Assembly: GCA_965206615.1 (NCBI GenBank)
Contig: OZ242219.1
Coordinates: 434,001 to 498,000 of the forward strand
Direction of reading: 5' to 3'
DNA: 64,000 nucleotides
Source: VXNE01 sp965206615
Lineage (GTDB): Bacteria; Pseudomonadota; Gammaproteobacteria; Pseudomonadales; Azotimanducaceae
Of this stretch, positions 34,801 through 42,925 are shown in pieces. The notes under the pieces were generated by a model. It was not told the DNA's origin, did not search any database, and worked only from the letters and a program-made list of their open reading frames with translations. A program made the position numbers and the translations under genes. Position 1 is the stretch's first letter. Each line of letters begins with the position of its first letter.

Positions 34801-35830
34801 CCGTGCCGTCGGCTCCGGTCATCAACGCGAGTACTCGGCGCAGGGGAAGTCCGTCCTTGATAGCGCCTGCCAGATATCGGCCACCGAGAAACTCGGCGAT
34901 GTGGCGGTGCACTGGGGCGAATCGTCCCTCTACATCCGCGGTGAAGAGTCTCGTGGCAACCACTTGCCTGCCTGCCTCCAGGTCGTCGGGCACACAGCGG
35001 TTCAGGTCGGGACAATCCGGGGTCGCGTCGGTCGAATGGATCACGTAGCCGCCTGTGCCGGCGACAAGCGAGTGCGCGCAGAGCTTGCCCGCCGCTGCCA
35101 GCAGCTTCTCCGGCGGCAGGCAGGGGATGGCCGTCGCGTGTTCCTTACTCTTTTCGGTGACCAATCGCCTGCATGCTTTCTCGAATGTCTCAAGGCGGCC
35201 GTCGGGCCAATCCTCGTCGGCGACGGCCCCGATCAGGAGGTCCAGACTCTGTGGATTGCGGAGCAGTCCATCGATCCGTCGCTGCCGGGCTTGTCGAATG
35301 AACGCATCGGGGTCGCCGATGCGGGGATCCGCCACGAGAATCGCGGAGACATCCTGTGACGTCAGCGGGTCGAGTTGCAGCACGGTGACCTTGCCACCCG
35401 GGGACACCGTATCGAGATGCCTTCGATCACTCGCCCCCAGCCAGTCCGCTTGGCGGCAGGAGAGACGGAACGGAGGGTTGCCCAAGGCGTCGAGCCGCTG
35501 GCGGATCTCGTCGAACGGCGTGCGTGCGTTTGGTGCGCCTGCGCGAACCTCATCGAGACCGTCGATGAACAGGATCCGGTCATCCCACTCGGGGTGCCGC
35601 GAAGGGTTGAGGGTCAGGAAGTCGCGAGCGGGCAGGCACAGCGCCATGTCTCCCAGCGCTTCGCACTCGTGCTCGAAGGCTGTGCTCTTGCCCGCGCCGG
35701 GGTCGCCGAGGAGTACGTAGGCGGGTTCGTCGCGAAACGCTTCCAGTGGCCGCGATGTCGGTGGCCTGCGAGCGTCGCCCGCGGCCTGTTCAGGAATCTC
35801 GGTGCAGGTCCGGGGGACGAAACCGCTCAT
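31802..35830 (-). CDS. NACHT-type NTPase with C-terminal PD-(D/E)XK nuclease, module copy B (intact)
   Basis: 1,342 residues in one frame. A short N-terminus leads into a NACHT-like NTPase: Walker A GDPGAGKST (42-50), Walker B ILFIDGLDEVR (86-96), PPFRLSCRQADWLG as sensor-1 region (about 116-129), then winged-helix-type LRNPQSLDLLIGAV and HRHIAEFLGGRYLAG. A ~800-residue alpha-helical region with no clear repeat family follows. The last 100 residues carry RADIRLARGDFHVPVEIKK, with D1245, E1258 and K1260 in the PD-(D/E)XK arrangement, and IRHQLIGQYAIDP. The layout (NTPase, long sensor-like helical body, nuclease) recalls STAND anti-phage ATPases, but the nuclease is C-terminal. The start overlaps the upstream ATPase gene by 4 bp. 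Function inferred only. Confidence 0.85.
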   Translation of the reverse strand: MSGFVPRTCTEIPEQAAGDARRPPTSRPLEAFRDEPAYVLLGDPGAGKSTAFEHECEALGDMALCLPARDFLTLNPSRHPEWDDRILFIDGLDEVRAGAPNARTPFDEIRQRLDALGNPPFRLSCRQADWLGASDRRHLDTVSPGGKVTVLQLDPLTSQDVSAILVADPRIGDPDAFIRQARQRRIDGLLRNPQSLDLLIGAVADEDWPDGRLETFEKACRRLVTEKSKEHATAIPCLPPEKLLAAAGKLCAHSLVAGTGGYVIHSTDATPDCPDLNRCVPDDLEAGRQVVATRLFTADVEGRFAPVHRHIAEFLGGRYLAGAIKDGLPLRRVLALMTGADGTVVTQLRGLSAWLAAHCPHTRRELIERDPTGVALYGDLRTFSADEKRALLRSLACIAAHRIPWSQAAAFAPLASPDLESTFLEILNAPDRDGAHQELVQFALWIIREGDGLPGLARTLLRILQDDSWHSHVNASALDAFIHCYQGQDKPEILRSVLADITVRKELDPDRDMLGTLLSSLYPATLPPAEVWDYLTESDDAERRYLSLYALFWKRHLLHQSSDRQVFELLDLSVPRATQVRAALASHSMESVLPNLLSLALKAGGDTLDPDRLYDWLGLALPEGRASMRGEAVKDIRAWLAERPDTQKAVILEGIRRCPDSDGFLAHALQIGERLYQADPPADLETWFLEQALAWSEESPRRAEFLLQQAIRTGQLDIADVRQRLADDPFLTSILNRWLVPPRETPESRELRQDRLRYDEERRGREDDWIDALRSQEASLRDNSAPPRMLYELARRFFGSFSGFRPSHGRERLAKDVGHDLQLTESVVSALRDVPSRSDVPNLDAILRLHGERRMHYLGLPYLAGLAMAEAVGPLSVSAWTPERRRTAVALYLTFPHADYEPEWYRHLVAEHPEDVADAQVRLATAALRQGREAHYNLWHLAHDPSHAGVARLASLPLLATFPARGGSDRIATLDQLLWAAIQHSDPKALHETLARKLSRKSLSPLQRCHWLAAGCVISPETYREGIVALAGAGRREGRARHLLAFFCSDDHLAFSLDDLDVATVQLLVQLGGATVGPDAWRREGIVDGVMRASGFVRQLIQRLSQDPSTAASDALEALLAEASLARWCAVIEDAIDDQKVVRRDRSYRHPSFDQVVETLSGGDPANPGDLAALTADLLRELAGRMHDNSNRWRPYWNEDSHQRATEPKPENSCRDVLVEYLRSRLPTGIDVQPEARYANEKRADIRLARGDFHVPVEIKKNGHRDLWSAIRHQLIGQYAIDPATDGYGVYVVLWFGKDQTQPAPSGKRPADAAVLEKRLSEALSEEERRRVSVCVINVSGS

Positions 35831-37083
35831 GTCTTCTCAAGCCAGGCGGAGGCGGGCAACATCAGGAATTCGTTGAGCGGGATACCGCCGGCTCCGACCA
35901 CGATGGTCCGGTCGGGCCTGTAGCGCTGCGCGAAGACTTCGAGGCCCCGAAGGCCTCGTGTTCGCAGGCCGCTCTTGACCTCGATCGCAACCGTCCGGGG
36001 GCCGCGCTCAAGCACGAAGTCCACCTCGTGGGGGCTCTCACGCCAGTACCGGACTTCGATGTCTCGGGTCGCCGTGTTGCACAGGTGAGCCCCGACTGCG
36101 CTTTCGACGACGCGGCCCCAGAACGTGCGGTCCGCCTTGGCCTCCCGGAAGCTGTATCCGGAGGCTGAGGTCATCAGGGCCGTGTTGAGGACGTTCAGCT
36201 TCGGAATCGAAGCGCGGGTTCTGAACCGCGGGCCAGCGAACCTGGAAAGGCCCGTGAGGAGCCCGGCACTCGACAGCAGGTGGAGGTAGCGGGCGAGGGT
36301 GGTCGTGTTTCCGGCGTCGTCGAGCTGCCCCAGCATCTTGGTGTACGAGAGAATCTGGCCGGACTGGGCCGAGCCAACGTCGAACACGCGCTTGAGCAGA
36401 GCCGGCTTGTCCACGCGGGTCATGGCCAGTATGTCGCGCTCGATGTTCGGTTCTACCAGCGCGTTCAGGACGTAGTCGCGCCAACGGGCCTCGTCACTGA
36501 TGAGTGCGACGACTCCGGGATAGCCGCCGAAGTAGAGATAACGGTCGAGATCCAACTCGAAGGCGTCCACCATCTCCTGGAACGACCAATGCGAGACAGC
36601 GATCTGTTCGAAACGACCGGCAAGGCTCTCGCTCAATCCGGATTGCATGAGTAGCGGAGCGGACCCGAGGACGATCACCTGCAGGGGACAGTCCCTCGCA
36701 CGGTCGGCATCCCAAAGTCCCTTGACCGTACGCGACCAATCGGGGATGCGCTGAATCTCGTCGATCGCGAGCACCAGGCCGCCGGTCTGCTCGGCCGCTT
36801 CCCGCGCTTCGACCCAGGTGGCTGCCAGCCATTGTGCGTCTCGGGCGCCTGGCGGCGATCCAGCCACTTCGGTTCCTCCAGAGACCACGGGAAACCCGGG
36901 ATCGCCGGGGTCGTCGACGGACAGATAGCGGGTTCTGCGCCCGAGGCGTTCCAGCCGCTGCAGGGCCTGGCGGACGAGGGTGGTCTTGCCGGACTGGCGG
37001 GGCCCAAAGACGGCCAGCAGCAGCCTGGGTGGCTCGTTCAACCGATCGATGAGTGTGGCGACCTGTGCCCGCGCGAACGCCAC
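35827..37083 (-). CDS. AAA_14/DUF4143-family ATPase, module copy B
   Basis: 418 residues, the same length as copy A. Walker A GPRQSGKTT (27-35), Walker B GLVLAIDEIQRIPDW, the arginine-containing GLSESLAGRFEQIAVSHWSF, then DUF4143 with YFGGYPGVVALI, LSYTKMLGQLDDAGNTTT and ESPHEVDFVLERGP...VAIEVKSG (D355, E368, K370). It starts with GTG at 37083, 14 bp after a TTTTACTCA box. Coupled to the NACHT-nuclease gene by ATGA. The conserved pairing in two diverged copies suggests the two proteins act together, perhaps one regulating or loading the other. No known system with this exact pair comes to mind. Confidence 0.9.
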   Translation of the reverse strand: MAFARAQVATLIDRLNEPPRLLLAVFGPRQSGKTTLVRQALQRLERLGRRTRYLSVDDPGDPGFPVVSGGTEVAGSPPGARDAQWLAATWVEAREAAEQTGGLVLAIDEIQRIPDWSRTVKGLWDADRARDCPLQVIVLGSAPLLMQSGLSESLAGRFEQIAVSHWSFQEMVDAFELDLDRYLYFGGYPGVVALISDEARWRDYVLNALVEPNIERDILAMTRVDKPALLKRVFDVGSAQSGQILSYTKMLGQLDDAGNTTTLARYLHLLSSAGLLTGLSRFAGPRFRTRASIPKLNVLNTALMTSASGYSFREAKADRTFWGRVVESAVGAHLCNTATRDIEVRYWRESPHEVDFVLERGPRTVAIEVKSGLRTRGLRGLEVFAQRYRPDRTIVVGAGGIPLNEFLMLPASAWLEKT

Positions 37084-37097
37084 GGCGATGATTCTCC

Positions 37098-37167
37098 TGA
37101 GTAAAACTACGCAGATACTAACAGATCAGGGTTGTATCACGCTATTGAGTAAAATACCTCAGATACA
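37098..37167. promoter_or_regulatory. Paired TTTTACTCA boxes upstream of module copy B
   Basis: TGAGTAAAA at 37098-37106 and 37146-37154, 48 bp apart, each followed by CAGATAC (37112 and 37160). Copy A has the same pair at 47-bp spacing. The rest of the region up to 37289 shows no gene. Confidence 0.6.
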
Positions 37168-37289
37168 GTATACGAGTGCGGACGGCAGTCAGGGCCAGCT
37201 GCCGCATCCCGCTCCGGAGCTCGCGATGGCGGTCCTTCTTGAGCCTTACGGGGGAGTGGCCGTCTCGGCAGGCGAGGACCGCGTGGCAA

Positions 37290-38402
37290 CTATTGTCCCG
37301 GGACGAGCGACCGGAGTACGCGCCGCGCGCTGGCAGCCAATTCGCGGGTCAGCTCTGCAGCGCCGAGTTCGCGGCCTAATCCGACACCCTGTCCGGCCCA
37401 GAGGAGGGAGAAGTCGGCGACGCCGGCGGCCTCGGCCTTCCGCCTCAACCGTGCAAGGGCAAGGCCCGCCGTCGGAAACGCCGTGGCGTCGTCGGACATG
37501 GGCCCGATCTCGTCCATGATGCGATTCACCAGACCACGCGCGGGCCGGCCGGTGAAGATGTTGGTCAGCGCCGTTCGGTGGTCAGGTGTCGAGCGCAGGG
37601 CGGTCCGGTGGAGTTCGGAGATCCGGGACTCCGCCGTGAACAGGTAGGCCGTGCCGATCTGGGCGCCCGTCGCCCCGAGAGCCAGCGCCGCGGCGATGCC
37701 GCGCCCGTCGGAGATGCCGCCGGCGGCGATCACCGGCACACTGACCGCATCCACGACTTGCGGGACCAGTGCGAGCGTGCCGACCTGCGTCGTGAGATCG
37801 TCGGTCAGAAACATCCCGCGGTGCCCGCCCGCCTCGTACCCCTGGGCGACGATGGCATCGCACCCGTGGTCCTCGAGCCAGCGAGCTTCCTCCACGGTCG
37901 TCGCGGAACTCAGCACCGCGCATCCGGCCGCCTTCACGCGACGCAGGAGGCTTTCCTCCGGAAGGCCGAAATGGAAGCTGACGACTTCCGGCCTGAGGTC
38001 TTCGACCACCTTGCACATGGCGTCGTCAAACGGAGCCCGACCCGGGGCGGCGTTGGGGCCGGCGGCGTCCAGGCCCAGTTCAACGTGGTAGGCGGCCAGT
38101 CGCGCCTTCCACCGCGTGTCGCGATCGGGATCGTGCCTTGCAACCCGGTGACAGAAGAAATTGGTGTTCAGGGGCCGCGTCGTGTGTTGCCGGACGATCC
38201 CGATCTGCTCGCGCGCTCCGGCGACATCGAGCATCGCGCAAGGCAGCGAACCGAGCCCGCCTGCTTCGCACGTCGCGATCGCCATGGCCGGACCCCCTGC
38301 ACCCGCCATGGGTGCCTGGATCAGCGGTCGCTCGACGCCTGTCAGCTCGAGCAGTCTCCGATCCGGCCAGGCTTCCTGAAGGGTGCGTTCGGACGTTGAC
38401 AT
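37290..38402 (-). CDS. Nitronate monooxygenase-like FMN oxidase
   Basis: 370 residues of the nitronate monooxygenase/2-nitropropane dioxygenase family, FMN-dependent TIM barrels that oxidise alkyl nitronates. Signatures: IQAPMAGAGGPAMAIATCEAGGLGSLP (FMN phosphate side), VVSFHFGLP, VAQGYEAGGHRGMF (the catalytic-region GGH) and PVIAAGGISDGRGIAAALALGATGAQIGTAYL. It starts with ATG at 38402, 30 bp from the rhodanese stop, so it could be co-transcribed with the rhodanese. No counterpart is seen beside block A, where the window ends. Confidence 0.9.
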   Translation of the reverse strand: MSTSERTLQEAWPDRRLLELTGVERPLIQAPMAGAGGPAMAIATCEAGGLGSLPCAMLDVAGAREQIGIVRQHTTRPLNTNFFCHRVARHDPDRDTRWKARLAAYHVELGLDAAGPNAAPGRAPFDDAMCKVVEDLRPEVVSFHFGLPEESLLRRVKAAGCAVLSSATTVEEARWLEDHGCDAIVAQGYEAGGHRGMFLTDDLTTQVGTLALVPQVVDAVSVPVIAAGGISDGRGIAAALALGATGAQIGTAYLFTAESRISELHRTALRSTPDHRTALTNIFTGRPARGLVNRIMDEIGPMSDDATAFPTAGLALARLRRKAEAAGVADFSLLWAGQGVGLGRELGAAELTRELAASARRVLRSLVPGQ

Positions 38403-38432
38403 AGGGTGGTCCCGAGCCCCGAAAGCCCGCGC

Positions 38433-39002
38433 CTACGACCCCGGTGGCCAGCGTCGCCTGTCCAGTAGCCGGCCCCAGTCTTCGTCGTAGGGGTGGACCT
38501 GGGTGACGCGCTCGGTGCCCCGGTAGACGGGCCGGCCCTCGTTGGCCCACCGGAAGATGGACCCCTCCAGGTTGAAGACGTTGGCCACGCCGCGCTCCCG
38601 CAGCCGTTCGGCCAACTGCGACGACCGATACCCCACCGAGCAGTAGACGACCACAGCGCGTTGTGGAGCCTGCGGTCCGAGCGCGCGAAGTGCGGTCCGA
38701 AGACCGCTTGCGCGCACCGCGCCGCGAAGGTGCCCGACCTCGAACTCTTTCCGGGTCCGCGCGTCGATCAGCACGATGCGTTCGGCGTCTTCGTCCCCGA
38801 GCAGTTGGGCAAGCCGGGCCGTGGTCATCTGGGGTACGTCGGGGAAGTCCTCGCGCACCAGGGCCAGGGCGCGCTGCCAGGCGGCGGAGTCGGGTTCCGC
38901 TTCCGCGTGCGGACCGGTTTCCGCCGCAACGGCGAGTCCCTGGAACATCGCCGGCCACAGAACCGTGCCGACGAGCAGCACCAGGATGCGGAGCGCCCGC
39001 AC
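38433..39002 (-). CDS. Secreted rhodanese-domain protein, copy B
   Basis: 189 residues from a GTG at 39002. The signal peptide is VRALRILVLLVGTVLW, cleaved near AVAAE. A single rhodanese domain follows: VPQMTTARLAQLLGDEDAE, VLIDARTRKEFEVGHLRGAV, the active-site loop VVYCSVGYRSSQLAERL, and NLEGSIFRWANEGRPVY. Expected to be periplasmic and to carry a persulfide on its Cys. It begins 20 bp after the MaoC gene end, so it belongs to the minus-strand operon of MaoC, rhodanese and perhaps nitronate monooxygenase. Confidence 0.87.
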   Translation of the reverse strand: MRALRILVLLVGTVLWPAMFQGLAVAAETGPHAEAEPDSAAWQRALALVREDFPDVPQMTTARLAQLLGDEDAERIVLIDARTRKEFEVGHLRGAVRASGLRTALRALGPQAPQRAVVVYCSVGYRSSQLAERLRERGVANVFNLEGSIFRWANEGRPVYRGTERVTQVHPYDEDWGRLLDRRRWPPGS

Positions 39003-39022
39003 GGGCGATGGCTCGGGTGGCC

Positions 39023-39859
39023 CTAGCTGAACGTGCACACCCCCTGGTCGATCACCACGGCCCCGTCCTGGTTGGTGGTGCGGAACACCGCCCGACCGCC
39101 GTTGGCCCACATGGATACCGTCAGTGCCTCCCCCGGGATCACCGGCCTCGAAAACCGCCCGTTCATGGACCGGAAACGCGACGGATCGCCATCGCAGAGC
39201 GCGTGCAGAAGCGCGCGCCCGGTGAAGCCATACGTGCACAACCCGTGCAGGATCGGCTTGTCGAAGCCGCCCATCGCCGCGAACGACGGGTCCGAATGCA
39301 GCGGATTGCGGTCGCCGGAGAGGCGGTAGGTGAGGGCCTGGTCCTCGCGCGTCTGGTAGGTGAGCTGGTGCGTCGGTTCCGCGTCCGGAAACTCGACCCT
39401 GGCCGAGGGCCCGCGGTCGCCTCCCCAGCCGCCTTCGCCGCGGCAGAAGAGCGTCGAGCGCGTCCGCAACAGCGGCTCGCCGGTCTTCGCGTTCACCGCC
39501 TCGGACTCCATTTCGATGAGCGCCGCGTTGCCCTTGTCCCAGATGCCGGCGATCCGGCCGCGGCTCTCGAGCTCGCCGTCCGGCGGGATCTCGCCGAGTA
39601 GCTCGATGCCTTGTTCGCCGTGGACCATGAGTGCCGGATTGAAGCTGCCGACCTTGCCGAGCGGGGCGCCGCCGCCGCCGATGATCACGGCGAAGGTCGG
39701 GAAGACGCGCTGCGGCGTGTCCTTCGTGTTCTCGGTGGTGAACGGGAGTTCGTCGGTGCCGGCGCCAATGCCGACCGCGTAGAGCAGCGCGTCCCTGGAT
39801 GTCCAGCTGCGCGTCGCAGGTCCGCCGGTCTCGCCGACGGCATCCGGATTGATGGGCAT
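39023..39859 (-). CDS. MaoC-like 2-enoyl-CoA hydratase, block B
   Basis: 278 residues, differing from the block A copy at only a few positions (for example HQLTYQ versus HQVTYQ, HALCDGDPS versus HSLCGGDPA). The hydratase-2 motif YRLSGDRNPLHSDPSF is intact. Expected to hydrate 2-enoyl-CoA. Divergent from the thiolase gene 108 bp away. The rhodanese follows directly downstream, which in block A has been split off by the ATPase/nuclease module. Confidence 0.9.
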   Translation of the reverse strand: MPINPDAVGETGGPATRSWTSRDALLYAVGIGAGTDELPFTTENTKDTPQRVFPTFAVIIGGGGAPLGKVGSFNPALMVHGEQGIELLGEIPPDGELESRGRIAGIWDKGNAALIEMESEAVNAKTGEPLLRTRSTLFCRGEGGWGGDRGPSARVEFPDAEPTHQLTYQTREDQALTYRLSGDRNPLHSDPSFAAMGGFDKPILHGLCTYGFTGRALLHALCDGDPSRFRSMNGRFSRPVIPGEALTVSMWANGGRAVFRTTNQDGAVVIDQGVCTFS

Positions 39860-39967
39860 GTCTCCTCCCTGTGGTGCAATTTTGCCCGCACCTTAAACGA
39901 TGCGAGAATGCGGCGAAAGCAAACCGACGCCTGCGGCTCGGTGTTTTATATCCAGGGGGGAGATGAC

Positions 39968-41146
39968 ATGGAACGCTCACTGCGCGGGCGCGTCGCCGTG
40001 ATCGGCGTCGGCGAAACGGCCTACTACAAGCACGGCCAGGCGCCGGACCCCGAGTTCAAGCTGGCGCTCAAGGCGATCATCGCGGCGTGCGAGGACGCCG
40101 GCATCTCGCCAAAGCAGGTGGACGGTTTCGCGTCGTACTCCAACGACCGCAGTGATCCGTCGCGTCTCGCGGCGGCCCTCGGCATCGACGACCTGCGCTT
40201 CGCGAACATGCAGTGGGGCGGCGGCGGCGGCGGTGGTTCCGGCGCCATCGGCAACGCCGCAGCGGCCATCGCTACCGGTATGGCGGAGTGCGTGGTGGTG
40301 TTCCGGGCGCTGGCCCAGGGGCAGTTCGGGCGCTTCGGACAGGGCCCGCGGCGCAACGTGATCGCCGGAGACGCGGCACACACCGCGCCATACGGCCTGA
40401 TGTCCGCCGGACAGACGTTCGCGATGAAGGTGCAGCGCTTCATGCACGACCACGGCGTCGAGCAGTCGGCGCTCCGCGCGATCTCGCTGGCGTCGTATCA
40501 CCACGCGCAGAGCAACCCGCGGGCCGTCATGTACGGGCGGCCCCTCACGGAAGAGAAGTACGACGCGTCGCGCTGGATCGTCGAGCCGTTCCATCTCTTC
40601 GACTGCTGCCTGGAGAACGACGGCGCGGCCGCGATGGTGCTGGTCTCCGCCGAACGCGCGGCGGAAGTCGAGCACGCGCCGTGCTACGTGCTCGGCGCAG
40701 TGACGGGGTCGCACCACCGCGCGGGCGCGTCGGTGCACAACGCGCCGGACTACGCGACGAGCGCCTTCAAGACGGTGGCGCCGCGCCTCTACGACATGGC
40801 CGGGGTCGGACCGGACGACATCGACGTCCTGCAGTCGTACGAGAACTTTACCGGCGGCGTGCTGATGAGCATCGTCGAGCACGGCTTCTGCGAACCGGAT
40901 GGCTGCAACGAGTTCTTCGTGAAGGACAACCTGCTCGCACCGGGCGGCAAGCTGCCGACCAACACCAGCGGCGGTAACCTGGCCGAGTGCTACATGCACG
41001 GCCTTGGCCTCAACATCGAGGCGGTGCGCCAGGTGCGTGGTGCGTCCACCAGCCAGGTGCCGGACGTCGACGTGTCGATGGTGATCTCCGGGCCGATGGT
41101 GACGCCGGTCAGTTGCTGCATCTTCGGGTCGGAGGCGACGCTGTGA
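39968..41146 (+). CDS. SCP2/SCP-x-type thiolase, block B
   Basis: 392 residues and the same length as the block A copy, with nearly all residues identical, including the glycine run QWGGGGGGGSGAIG, the FDCCLENDGAAAMV block and the terminal SCCIFGSEATL. The ATG at 39968 follows GGGGGGAGATGAC. It overlaps the DUF35 gene in GTGA. Expected to act on 3-ketoacyl-CoA together with DUF35. Confidence 0.9.
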   Translation: MERSLRGRVAVIGVGETAYYKHGQAPDPEFKLALKAIIAACEDAGISPKQVDGFASYSNDRSDPSRLAAALGIDDLRFANMQWGGGGGGGSGAIGNAAAAIATGMAECVVVFRALAQGQFGRFGQGPRRNVIAGDAAHTAPYGLMSAGQTFAMKVQRFMHDHGVEQSALRAISLASYHHAQSNPRAVMYGRPLTEEKYDASRWIVEPFHLFDCCLENDGAAAMVLVSAERAAEVEHAPCYVLGAVTGSHHRAGASVHNAPDYATSAFKTVAPRLYDMAGVGPDDIDVLQSYENFTGGVLMSIVEHGFCEPDGCNEFFVKDNLLAPGGKLPTNTSGGNLAECYMHGLGLNIEAVRQVRGASTSQVPDVDVSMVISGPMVTPVSCCIFGSEATL

Positions 41147-41583
41147 GTTACCTGAACCCCGGCCTGCCCAAGCCCGTCCCGGCCCCCGACGGTCTCGATG
41201 CCCCGTTCTGGGAGGCCGCTGCCGAGGACGTGCTGAAGCTGCAGCGCTGCAACGCCTGCCAACATTGGCAGTGGGGGCCGGAGTGGATCTGCCACCGCTG
41301 CCTGAGCGACGACATTGCCTTCGACGTGGTCGAGCCGCGCGGCCGCATCTACAGCTTCGAGCGCGTCTGGCACCCCGTGCATCCCGCGCTCAATGAGCAG
41401 GGGCCGTACATCGTGGTCCTCGTGGAATTCCCCGACTACGACAACGTGCGGATCATCGGCAACCTGCTGGGGGACCCGGAGCAGGAGGTGATCATCGGCG
41501 CACCGGTCAAGGCGGTGTTCGAACACCATCCCGACGACGAGCCGGGCTACACGCTGGTGCACTGGACGACCGAATCCGACTGA
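41143..41583 (+). CDS. DUF35 Zn-ribbon/OB-fold protein, block B
   Basis: 146 residues. Zn ligands are CNAC and CHRC, followed by the OB-fold (GRIYSFERVWHPVHPAL). It differs from the block A copy mostly in the ribbon and the C-terminus (YTLVHWTTESD). GTG start inside the thiolase stop. Accessory subunit of the thiolase by family and context. Confidence 0.9.
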   Translation: MSYLNPGLPKPVPAPDGLDAPFWEAAAEDVLKLQRCNACQHWQWGPEWICHRCLSDDIAFDVVEPRGRIYSFERVWHPVHPALNEQGPYIVVLVEFPDYDNVRIIGNLLGDPEQEVIIGAPVKAVFEHHPDDEPGYTLVHWTTESD

Positions 41584-41656
41584 CGCTCGCAGTGGTCCGC
41601 GGGTGTCCGCCGCGCCGGAGGCCCGCCCGAGCCCCGACGGCGGTCAGGGCGCTTCC

Positions 41657-42925
41657 ATGACCTCCACTCGGTCGGCCGCTCGTGCGCCGGAACCTGACGC
41701 TCCGGAAACGATCCTGGCCGTGATGCGCGGCATCGCGCTGCCGGTCTACCTGCCCTCGTTCTTCTCGGCGATCGCGCAGAACGCCGTGCAGATCATGTTG
41801 CCCCTCTACGCGCTTGAGATCGGCGGGGGTCCTGCGCTGGCCGCCGCGGTGGTGGGACTGCGCGGCGCGGGAACCATGTTCGGCGATGTGCCCGCCGGCA
41901 TGCTGGTCACGCGCATCGGCGACCGGGGCGTGATGATCGCCGGGCTGCTCGGAGTCACCTTCGCGACGGTCGCGGCAGCGCTCTCGGTGGAAGCCACGCT
42001 GCTCTCGTTTGCCGCCTTCGGGTTTGGCGCCGGCGCCGGGGTCTGGCTGCTCGCACGTATGTCGTTCATCACGGATACCGTGCGACTCGAACAGCGGGGA
42101 CGCGTGATCTCGGTCCTGGCGGGCCTGCACCGGGCGGGGGCGCTCGCCGGACCGCTGATCGGCGGTGTCGGGGCGGAGGTGTTCGGTTACCGCGCCGTGT
42201 TCGCGGGCGCGGCGGTGCTCTTCGCGATCGCTCTCGTTCTGGTACTGATCTTTGCGAGCGGCGCGGCACGCATCGATCACGTGGGGAGCCACGTGCGCCT
42301 CGCGCACATGGTCAGCGCGCATCGACGGACGTTCGCCACCGCCGGCAGCGTCATGGTCGTGCTGATGTTCCTGCGCGCCGGCCGCATGCTGATGATTCCC
42401 CTGGTGGGCGCCACGATGGGGCTGTCCGCCGCGGAGATCGGCTTCGCGTTCAGTCTTTCGGCTGCCGTGGACATGGCCATGTTCTACCCGGCCGGACTGA
42501 TCCTCGACCACCTCGGGCGCAAGTGGGCACTGGCGCCCGCCATGCTGCTGCTCGGAGCGGGGCTCGCGGTGTTGCCGTTCGCCGACGGCTTCTGGTCGTT
42601 CGCGGCAGCCGGCGCGCTCGCGGGGCTCGGTAACGGCTTCGGGACCGGGATCTTCATGACCCTGGGGGGAGACCTCTCCCCCGAGCGCGGACGGGGCGAG
42701 TTCCTGGGGGTCTGGCGGCTGGTCGGCGATCTCGGGGCGGCGGTCGGGCCGTTCGTGATGGGGTCGGTGGCGCAGTGGACGTCCCTCGCGGTTGCATGCA
42801 CGGGCAGCGGCGGCCTGGCGTTGGTCGGCTTCCTCGTGCTGCTGGTGGCGGTACCGGAGACACTGCGGCGGCGCGGTACGATGGACGCGGGCGTGTCGCC
42901 CGCAGAGGAGACAACACCCCGATGA
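41657..42925 (+). CDS. MFS transporter, block B
   Basis: About 422 residues from the ATG at 41657; a GTG at 41603 is an alternative. Hydrophobic segments and loops match block A (MLVTRIGDRGVMIAGLL, LILDHLGRKWALAPAMLLLG, GTGIFMTLGGDLSPERGRGEFLGVWRL). The N-terminus, MTSTRSAARAPEPDAPET, has no start-codon equivalent in block A, which may be shortened. Overlaps the monooxygenase gene by ATGA. Substrate unknown. Confidence 0.87.
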   Translation: MTSTRSAARAPEPDAPETILAVMRGIALPVYLPSFFSAIAQNAVQIMLPLYALEIGGGPALAAAVVGLRGAGTMFGDVPAGMLVTRIGDRGVMIAGLLGVTFATVAAALSVEATLLSFAAFGFGAGAGVWLLARMSFITDTVRLEQRGRVISVLAGLHRAGALAGPLIGGVGAEVFGYRAVFAGAAVLFAIALVLVLIFASGAARIDHVGSHVRLAHMVSAHRRTFATAGSVMVVLMFLRAGRMLMIPLVGATMGLSAAEIGFAFSLSAAVDMAMFYPAGLILDHLGRKWALAPAMLLLGAGLAVLPFADGFWSFAAAGALAGLGNGFGTGIFMTLGGDLSPERGRGEFLGVWRLVGDLGAAVGPFVMGSVAQWTSLAVACTGSGGLALVGFLVLLVAVPETLRRRGTMDAGVSPAEETTPR

